Shown here: one piece after another, positions 54,987-64,000 of the stretch
Position numbering within the stretch: the first letter of the stretch is position 1
Layout: every line of letters starts with the position of its first letter
Assembly (NCBI GenBank): GCA_032719365.1
Contig: CM064871.1
Location: forward strand, 25,269,566-25,333,565
Source: Prinsepia uniflora
Lineage: Eukaryota > Streptophyta > Magnoliopsida > Rosales > Rosaceae
Length of the DNA: 64,000 nt
Reading direction: 5' to 3'
Notes under the pieces: model-generated
Told to the model about the DNA's origin: nothing
Database searches by the model: none
The model's input: only the letters and a program-made list of their open reading frames with translations
Program-made: the position numbers and the translations under genes

Positions 54987-57721
54987 TGACAGGACCCATC
55001 CCAATCCCCCCGGGATTAGTGCGGGATGACCCTGCTCCCGTCTGACACGAAGTGTCAGACAAGGGATATTTCCGACCTTTGCCCTCTCGGACTATCAGAG
55101 TACGCCAGGATCCGGAGGTGGTATGTGATATCTCGGTCTCTGCTACAGTCCACATTCCCTGTCAACCTGAAGGGCAGTCAAAACATTAAAAGCTGTGAGT
55201 GGACAAAACAAGAGTTTATAAAAACATTTCCATAAAGACATTTGTACCCTTCACTAAAAAGTATGCATGCATTCGAAAACCGTTTAACCAAAGAAATCAT
55301 ATGTGGGAACTAAGCTCAAATCATAAATAAACCAAGGTCGAAAGGACCACAATGAAATCGACCAGACGGGCCACTGCCCAAATCCATACGAAACCAACAA
55401 GGGTATCAGTCCAAAACCATGATCAATCAAATATACGGGTTACTGCCCAAAACCTGTGTAACCACACATCACATCCATATATCATATATACATATAAGTC
55501 ATACAACCAATCCTGTCACGATATCCAAAGCTACGAGCGTGCTACCCAGGTCTCAATCTGAGTCTTCTCAAAGTCAATATCAATGTCCGCAGACCACTGA
55601 CCCTACCCGAGGTAATAGTAATCATCGCCTTCCTGAGAGTAAGGAACCCAACTGGGGGGTGACTCCACTCAGTCGGTGCTCCGTGACTACTCCGGGGTCC
55701 ACCCAGGCCAACGACCCTCCCCGGAGGAGATAATAGAAGTAAAGGAAGGTAGATGAACATATATATACATAACATAATATCCATGTCCGGTTCCCCTGAA
55801 CCGTCATGATCCATAATATCCAACAAGGGTTCATGCCGGTTCCCATAAACCGTCATGTACCACGATACCATAACAAGGGTTCATGCCGGTTCCCATAAAC
55901 CGTCATGAACCGGGAAATCCATTTAAGGTTCCCTGACCTGAAATCAAAACCGTAAAGTAACCTGGGTCTCGTGCCCGAACATAGGACATCAGTTGGGCAC
56001 CGTGCCCGAAATCTGAGGTCATATGCCCGAGACAAAACCAAATGGGTTTCATACCCGAGTTTATCCTTTTAGAAATCCAAAACCATTTCATTAAAACCAA
56101 TAAAGAAATACAGACCCGTATAAGCATCGTATAAGGCCGAAACCTCGAAATACGTGCTTATACGTAACCACATACAAATGCACCCATGGCATAATCAAAC
56201 ATATAAAACATATAATAAACATTTATGCATGCACCAATTTAGAAAACAAGGTCCACTCACAGACCGTCCGAGCTGCTGCCTCGATTTGCGTGCCATACGG
56301 TTCCCCGAGCCGATCACCGTCACCGGGGCTCCCAAACCTGACCAAATTTTAATAGAAGGTTACTAACTACTTAATTAACCTCCTACCAAAACCCCGTAAT
56401 TTTTCCGAACTTTTAACTATTTTTAAACCGACCCTAAACCTTCCGACACCCCGAAAACTATCGAAACGATGTCCTATTGATACAAGACCAGTCCCAAAAT
56501 CTTCGTTACATCGAATAAAAGATTTCCCGTGTTGAAAACTTTTCCAAATTATGGACCACGTGCCCTCACGGGCCCCTAGAAGATCGAAAATACTGTTCAT
56601 CATCACCTACCTCAGAAAACCGGTTTTTTTCCTGGTTTTGGACCGATTACTGTGCTGAACCGGCGGAACCGGTTCAGTGTTCCTCCTTCCTCGTTTTGGT
56701 CCGATTTCAACCCCAATCAATCCTATAATTCCTATTTTCATGTTTCCTATCTATTCTAATCCTTAAAACAACCTAAAAACACCTAAATCCTATGGTTTGA
56801 TTTTGAACCAAACGGTTCAATATTTCCAAAACCGTCCCACGGCTGCCCAACCGTCCAACCACCCTCAAAACCAGTCTAAAACATTCCTACTAACCCTTTT
56901 AATTCATTGAAAGCAACCAAAACAACCCATAATACATATATTGAAAAATGGGAAGAATCCGTCTTACCGTGCACCCGCACGGGTTCGCGGCTCCACCGCC
57001 CACGGCGGCGCCTTCCTGGGCCGGCCACCGCTTCCTACATCCTCCCTCACTCTCTGGTCTCAGTCCTGGTCGAAATGGGGTTAGGTTGGCTGAGTTTGGG
57101 TGAATGGTTTGGGTGAGATGGGGTAATGGGCTTGTGTTTGGATGAAGAAATGAAAATGCACGGGAAGGTTGGATGCATGAATGGGGGCTGGTAACCAGTG
57201 GATGGGTGACACCTGTCACTCATCCATTGGTTGCTGAAATGTAACTGGGCCCACTAAAGACAAACGGTCCTCGTAAAACGTGTAGTCATGAATAGTAATC
57301 GGGAACTTCCGTGAACCGTAACTTCGCCGTCGAACGTCCGAATTCAACGTGCCGCCTGTCTACGGATTCGTATCATCCCGATCTACGTAATGGTCCTTGA
57401 CCCTCGGCCATCGGACATCCCGGTCAAAAAGTCAACATTTTACCCCTTTTAACCAAAATTACCAAAATGCCCCTAAACTTCCGAACGTCATAACTTCTTC
57501 CTCGAACGTCGGATTTGAACGTGCCACCTGTTTATGAACTCGTGACGTCACGAACTAATCACATTTGACCGCCCGAATGAAAAGTCAACGTTTTGCCACC
57601 ATCAGGGGCAAAACGGTCATTTTGCATCGTTCATCCGATTTCACTCTACTAATCACGGATTAGCCTCACTAATCGTGATTAGTCACTAATCTAATCATGG
57701 AATTCGGGACAGGTCGTTACA
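54987..57721 (-). repeat. 3' LTR of LARD copy 3
   Basis: 2,735 bp, plus-strand ends TGACAGGACCCATCCC and GGGACAGGTCGTTACA. It carries the nested hairpin units (about 55795-55910), GGGCAC/GTGCCC at 55995-56007 and two diverged copies of a ~145-bp U3 unit (about 57300-57445 and 57476-57600). Confidence 0.92.
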
Positions 57722-57740
57722 ACCTTCCCTCCTTAATTAA
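57722..57740 (-). promoter_or_regulatory. Polypurine tract of LARD copy 3
   Basis: Minus strand AATTAAGGAGGGAAGGT directly before the 3' LTR. Confidence 0.8.
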
Positions 57741-60700
57741 TTTCGTCCTCGAAATTCCTACCGACTTAAATCCAACCGTTCTTCCCTCCTTAATTTAGTT
57801 GCGTTCTCGAAACGCCAACTATTCTGATTCCACATCCATCTCGTGGAAAGTACCATCTACCTCGCAACACGTGTACACTCGTACACCAACTAACCAGAGT
57901 AATACTTACTCGTCTGCACCCAGACGTACCCCTAACACTCATGTCGTATCGACTACACTCGACCACGTCGAATGACAGTAGCCATATGCTCCGAATTGAC
58001 ATCACTTGTCAAATCTACCGTTTTTGTTGACACGAACAACTCGAAGGTTCGTTTCTCAATCACTAAATTATCCCGACGTTTGCTCCCACAGGGAGTCATC
58101 AGACCTCACGAATCGATCCACGATGACACCTTCGACAAACTCGTCACCACTTGACAGTCGCCAGTTGAAAACTAACACGATACACTTGTGGTTACACTAA
58201 CCACCAACTTACTCAACCATGAGTGAACACTAACCAACCATTCACTCGATATGTGTGAAACTGGACCCATCAGAAACACTATGACCCAATGCACAGTATC
58301 CAATGTCCAGTCCACGTCCTCGACAAATCCAATGGTATCGGAACTAATCCGACTACCAACAAGCTCACCAACACACCTCTAGTATGACCTATATACCGTC
58401 AATAGACATGACAAGTTTGCCCAGTATCGTACCTCGAATAACGTACAAGGTATGCACATCTACCCATCAATCAGCTTACAACCACCTAGGTTGTAGCTAA
58501 TCACGTTTCTACTATAGAGTCCATTTGTCCAATCCATTATTAGACAAATCGAAACTCCGACCCATTATTCATTTCCAAATCCGAATTCGAATCCGCAATT
58601 TCGTAAGAAATCCCGAATCCAAATCCAGAACTCATATCTATAACCATGTTCAAATCCGAATCTGAAATCATCATTCCGTAAGCTAGCATTTGGAATAACC
58701 ATTCCGAACCCAAATCCATAAAAGAAAATCCACAGTCAAGTTCTAGAATCAAATCCTGAATCGTCACCCAGAATCCGATTCCAAAACCCAAATACAGAAA
58801 TCCTCTTTCAAGTTCCAAAATCAAATCCTGAATCGTCATCCAGAAATCTGATTCCAAAACTCGAAATACCGTTCTCATCTACCGAGACGCACTATATCTG
58901 AACCTATCGGATACCAGTTCAAATTATTACCACAATACAATCGATTGACTTCATAGGGAAGCCAATCCCAACATCAACACAACACTAGGTCTGACAATAT
59001 CCGACCACGTCGGAAAGCTACACACCTGAGTAATATACCATACGGGATTCACTTCGAAAAGAAGTTCAGTCCCAACATCCTCAACTCCAACATCCAAGGA
59101 AGAGCGATAACCTCTCCACCTGTCTGGATCATCAAAATCACGATCCAGATCCATCACTACGTCAACCGACTAAAGACGTCATGATCCCCGATCGTCACGA
59201 CGCCTAAAGTCCTCAACCATTTCCCACATCTAAACAGATCAGTCAACGACGAGACACGCCGAGACTGTGGGTTCTCACTGATTACCTCGTATCGATCCTT
59301 GTCATCCCACCGAGGAAAAACCAAGGATGATACCAAACCATGACATCGTCTGCCACCAAGTAGAGAATGAGGAATCTCAGTCACCTAACTTCGATATACT
59401 CACTCCACCTGATGACCCAAGATAAATTACGGGTTCCCCAACCAATACACGACCGGTATACTAGTGGCAACCAACAACATCTACATCACCCACCTCATCT
59501 ACCATCAACAATCATGGTAGAATCTGAGAAGTCACCCAAAATGACTTCGAAATACCCAATACCAATGCGGAAAACCCGCATTCCATTCGTCACCTCAATC
59601 GCAAACTCTCGCGATTCTGAAGTTCCAACCATGTCGGAAACAACATACTCGGACATCAACCACGTGTCCCCGTTAGACTGGTTATGGACACATGCCCATT
59701 TACGACCGTATATGTACCTCTCGACTAGAGAGTCAAAACAGACCCCTGCTGTGATCTGCAGTCAAATCTCTGCATACCGCCATATCTGACCAACTCTGGC
59801 CAACACCGACCAACTGGTCGCTAAACCCCGTGACAGATCGAGTCTGACCAACTAGTCACTAATCCCCCATGTCAGTACTCGATCCTCACGTCTCAACTAA
59901 CGCTGGATCTAATCCAGTCCATCACTATCTGTGATCCACTCCCCGGACATAATACCAAACATATGCCTATTCCGACGGTGTCACATCCCGACTCGTAACT
60001 CACCGTCATCACAATCACCGGCACCAGCACCAGCACTAGTACCAATATCATCACCTGTCAGCATCAGCACACAAGCATGCACACTAGCATCAGCACTAAC
60101 ACTAGCACACCGTGTGCAAACTGACAACTCTGGACCTCCGCTCACACCGAACGACGACCCCGCACCTCTGCTCGAATAGGAGAAACTCTGCCTCCCTCGT
60201 ACCCGACAACTCTGGGTACAATCACCCTGATAACGCATACGAGAAAAGGAAACGTCACTTGAACGTCACTGATTCCAAACAATCGTAACTACGACCATTC
60301 TCGGTAGTAGCGTCTGCCACAGACTCGTGCAGACCTAACTACCAAACACCTCGATATCCAGACTCCGCATCCAACGGAATCAACCGCTCGTACCAACTAC
60401 TCTGTATCCCCACTTCGGGATTCCATCGACAAGTACCAACCCTGATAACTTGCCCAACCAATCACTAACCAGTCGTAACTCGACTAACCAATGTCATCTA
60501 CCAGGTCGCCCATGACCTTAGTTGCACCCAACGACAACTAAAGTAGCATGACAACCAACTATGTCTAACCAATAAATATAACCTCGACTACTAAGTGCAG
60601 TCCCATCATAAGCTGACATGACTAGACCGACTAACGAATCCAAATCCGAATAGTCGTCCAAGTCAAACTACTCGTCAACTCACATTTCTGAACCATACAC

Positions 60701-61241
60701 CCAAGGTAGGGTTCCACGATCACACCTAGGGTCACTCTAAACCCAACTGCAAGCTACCAACTGCAGAACAATCCACAATCTAACCGACCCCGTGGTCCCG
60801 ACATCGTAAAAACGTCAATCCAATCCTACCGTCAATCCAACTCGGATTCCTCGAATCCGGCTGCCCCCTGCAGCATATCCGTCTAACTCAACAATATCCG
60901 ACCATCGAATGGCCATAAAACCGAACCAGTCGTCGGAACCGAACCTACGACATCGTGAAAGACGATCCCAATTAACCGCCTCACGATCAAAAACTTGAAA
61001 GTACGAATACGTTAATCCTTCCGTAGGGTCCCATACTGTCATCCCTGACAGAACTATGGCAACCCCGGCATCAAGTGCTGAACCAAGACATTCCACGATT
61101 TAATCCTACTAACTATCGTATCGTCACCCCAACTATCAGGTTGATCACGAACTGTAGCCCATTGAGATATCACATCCTCGACCTGCGTACGGAGCATCGC
61201 GCAAAATACGCTTTGGAATTCAGAGTAACACGAGCAACCAT

Positions 61242-61253
61242 GCTCTGATACCA
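61242..61253 (-). promoter_or_regulatory. Primer binding site (initiator tRNA-Met)
   Basis: GCTCTGATACCA on the plus strand, complement of TGGTATCAGAGC, three bases from the 5' LTR. Confidence 0.92.
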
Positions 61254-61256
61254 CGT

Positions 61257-64000
61257 TGACAGGACCCATCCCAATCCCCCCGGGATTAGTGCGGGATGAC
61301 CCTGCTCCCGTCTGACACGAAGTGTCAGACAAGGGATATTTCCGACCTTTGCCCTACCGGACTATCAGAGTACGCCAGGATCCGGAGGAGGTATGTGATA
61401 TCTCGGTCTCTGCTACAGTCCACATTCCCTGTCAACCTGAAGGGCAGTCAAAACATTAAAAGCTGTGAGTGGACAAAACAAGAGTTTATAAAAACATTTC
61501 CATAAAGACATTTGTACCCTTCACTAAAAAGCATGCATGCATTCGAAAACCGTTTAACCAAAGAAATCATATGTGGGAACTAAGCCCAAATCATAAATAA
61601 ACCAAGGTCGAAAGGACCACAATGAAATCGACCAGACGGGCCACTGCCCAAATCCATACGAAACCAACAAGGGCCTCAGTCCAAAACCATGATCAATCAA
61701 ATATACGGGTCACTGCCCAAAACCTGTGTAACCACACATCACATCCATATATCATATATACATATAAGTCATACAACCAATCCTGTCACGATATCCAAAG
61801 CTACGAGCGTGCTACCCAGGTCTGAATCCGAGTCTTCTCAAAGTCAAAATCAATGTCCGCAGACCACTGACCCTGCCCAAGGTAATAGTAATCATAGCCT
61901 TCCTGAGAGTAAGGAACCCAACTAGGGGGTGACTCCACTCAGTCGGTGCTCCGTGACTACTCCGGGGTCCACCCAGGCCAACGACCCTCCCTGGAGGAGA
62001 TAATAGAAGTAAAGGAAGGTAGATGAACATATATATACATAACATAATATCCATGTCCGGTTCCCCTGAACCGTCATGATCTATAATATCCAACAAGGGT
62101 TCATGCCGGTTCCTATAAACCGTCATGTACCACGATACCATAACAAGGGTTCATGCCGGTTCCCATAAACCGTCATGAACCGGGAAATCCATTTATGGTT
62201 TCCTGACCTGAAATCAAAACCGTAAAGTAACCTGGGTCTCGTGCCCGAACATAGGACATTAGCTGGGCACCGTGCCCAAAATCTGAGGTCATATTCCCAA
62301 GACAAAACCAAATGGGTTTCATACCTGAGTTTATCCTTTTAGAAATCCAAAACCATTTCATTAAAACCAATAAAGAAATACAGACCCGTATAAGCACCGT
62401 ATAAGGCCGAAACCTCGAAATACGTGCTTATATGTAACCACATACAAATGCACCCATGGCATAATCAAACATGTAATAAAACATATAATAAATATTTATG
62501 CATGCACCAATTTAGAAAACAAGGTCCACTCACAGACCGTCCGAGCTGCCACTTCGATTTGCGTGCCATACGGCTCCCCGAGCCGATTACCGTCACCGGG
62601 ACTCCCAAACCTGTCCAAATTTTAATAGAAGGTTACTAACTACTTAATTAACCTCCTACCAAAACCCCGTAATTTTCCCGAACTTTTAACTATTTTTAAA
62701 CCGACCCTAAACCTTCCGACACCCCGAAAATAATCGAAACGATGTCCGATTGATGCGAGACCTATCCCAAAATCTTCGTTACATCGAATAGAAGATTTCC
62801 CGTGTTGAACACTTTTCCAAATTATGGACCACGTGCCCTCACGGGCCCCTAGAAGGTCGAAAACACTGTTCATCATCACCTACCTTAGAAAACCGGTTTT
62901 TTTCCTGGTTTTGGACCGGTTACTGTGCTGAACCAGCGGAACCGGTTCAGCGTTCCTCCTTCCTCGTTTTGGTCCGATTTCAACCCCAATCAATTCTATA
63001 ATTCCTATTTTCATGTTTCCTATCTATTCTAATCCTTAAAACAACCTAAAAACACCTAAATCCTATGGTTTGATTTTGAACCAAACGGTTCAATATTTCC
63101 AAAACCGTCCCACGGCTGCCCAACCGTCCAACCACCCTCAAAACCAGTCTAAAACCTTCCTACTAACCCTTTTAATTCATTGAAAGCAACCAAAACAACC
63201 CATAATACATATATTGAAAAATGGGAAGAATCGGGCCTTACCGTGCACCCGCACGGGTTCGCGGCTCCACCGCCCCGGCGGCGCCTTCCTGGGCCGGCCA
63301 CCGCTTCCTACATCCTCCCTCACTCTCTGGTCTCAGTCCTGGTCGAAATGGGGTTGGGTTGGCTGAGTTTGGGTGAATGGTTTGGGTGAGATGGGGTAAT
63401 GGGTTTGTCTTTGGATGAAGAAATGAAAATGCACGGGAAGGTTGGATGCATGAATGGGGGCTGGTAACCAGTGGATTGGTAACACCTGTCACTCCTCCAT
63501 TGGTTGCTGAAAAGTAACTGGGCCCACTAAAGACAAACGGTCCTCGTAAAACGTGTAGTCATGAATAGTAATCGGGAACTTCCGTGAACCGTAACTTCGC
63601 CGTCGAACGTCCGAATTCGACGTGCCGCCTGTCTACGGATTCGTATCGTCCCGATCTACGTAATGGTCCTTGGCCCTCGGCCATCGGACATCCCGGTCAA
63701 AAAGTCAACATTTTACCCCTTTTAACCAAAAATACCAAAATGCCCCTAAACTTCCGAACGTCATAACTTCTTCCTCGAACGTCGGATTTGAACGTGCCAC
63801 CTGTCTATGAACTCGTGATGTCACGAACTACGTCACAGTCATCGGTCAAAGTCCATTTGACCGCCCGAATGAAAAGTCAACGTTTTGCCACCATTAGGGG
63901 CAAAACGGTCATTTTGCAACATTCATCCGATTTCGCTCTACTAATCACGGATTAGCCTCACTAATCGTGATTAGTCACTAATCTAATCATGGAATTCGAG
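61257..64000 (-). repeat. 5' LTR of LARD copy 3 (incomplete in window)
   Basis: Starts TGACAGGACCCATCCC and follows the 3' LTR to its last ~15 bases. It keeps the paired ACGT site at 63816-63835, which the 3' LTR has half lost. Confidence 0.92.

Larger units (their letters stand above)
57722..61256 (-). other. Non-coding internal region of LARD copy 3
   Basis: 3,535 bp alignable in order with 5787-9119. Despite the element's youth, all frames are short and lack retroviral motifs, so absence of genes is a property of the family and not decay. A CACCAGCACCAGCACTAG-rich stretch lies at 60013-60110. Confidence 0.85.
54987..64000 (-). mobile_element. LARD copy 3, full length and young, running off the window
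   Basis: 3' LTR (54987-57721), purine tract, 3.5-kb non-coding internal region, primer site and 5' LTR (61257 to beyond 64000; the last ~15 bases are outside). The two LTRs are nearly the same along their length, with scattered substitutions and one indel of about 20 bp near 57557/63831. Such similarity implies the most recent insertion in the window. The left flank is GTTAT; its right-hand duplication is outside the window. No retroviral proteins. Confidence 0.92.

Overview
The window looks like gene-poor, repeat-rich DNA from a flowering plant, probably a eudicot. The basis is the element types: plant-type LTR retrotransposons primed by initiator tRNA-Met, a plant L1-like LINE with a DUF4283-type ORF1, hAT and Mutator-like DNA transposons, and a plant-like ribosomal protein uL16 pseudogene. 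The species cannot be read from the sequence. I found no intact host gene. Almost every long open frame is a by-product of LTR or tandem-repeat sequence.

Layout. 1-1788: AT-rich DNA with a small hAT element (582-1331, perfect 8-bp target duplication). 1789-13291: a Mutator-like element with ~220-bp inverted repeats. It contains a solo LTR (duplication GGTGT), which is itself split by a full-length non-coding LTR retrotransposon on the minus strand (3542-12144). 13749-25489: a short 5'-truncated LINE on the minus strand with a 16-bp target duplication. It is cut into three pieces by a solo LTR (14035-16325), a plus-strand non-coding LTR element (16438-23312) and a minus-strand LTR fragment (23313-25224). 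25937-35697: a minus-strand Ty3/Gypsy-type element with a decayed gag, no recognisable pol, and a 25-bp tandem hairpin array where pol would be; a plus-strand solo LTR (31941-34758) sits inside gag. 35698-39350: AT-rich DNA with a degenerate hAT remnant and an inverted-repeat element carrying a tRNA-like block. 39822-44727: a plus-strand L1-like LINE (ORF1, endonuclease, reverse transcriptase) full of stops. 44728-50817: minus-strand LTR elements and fragments around a uL16 (RPL10) pseudogene at 48001-48700. 50818-53735: a plus-strand solo LTR. 53736-64000: three minus-strand LTRs stacked by self-insertion, ending in a young full-length element (54987 to beyond the window).

The dominant family (called LARD here) has LTRs of about 2.2-3.0 kb that begin TGTAACGACCCGTCC and end near GGGTCCTGACA, an initiator-Met primer site (TGGTATCAGAG), a purine tract next to the 3' LTR, and a 3.3-3.5 kb internal region in which I see no gag or pol. 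Mobility would have to be supplied by an autonomous relative.

The most unusual signal is that several unrelated LTR or internal arrays are built of short hairpins whose stems change between units while staying self-complementary. Examples are the 45.1 kb array, the 29 kb array, the 10.0-10.3 kb array and the 14.7-14.9 kb pair. Compensatory change of this kind suggests that a folded RNA or DNA structure is, or was, maintained in these elements.
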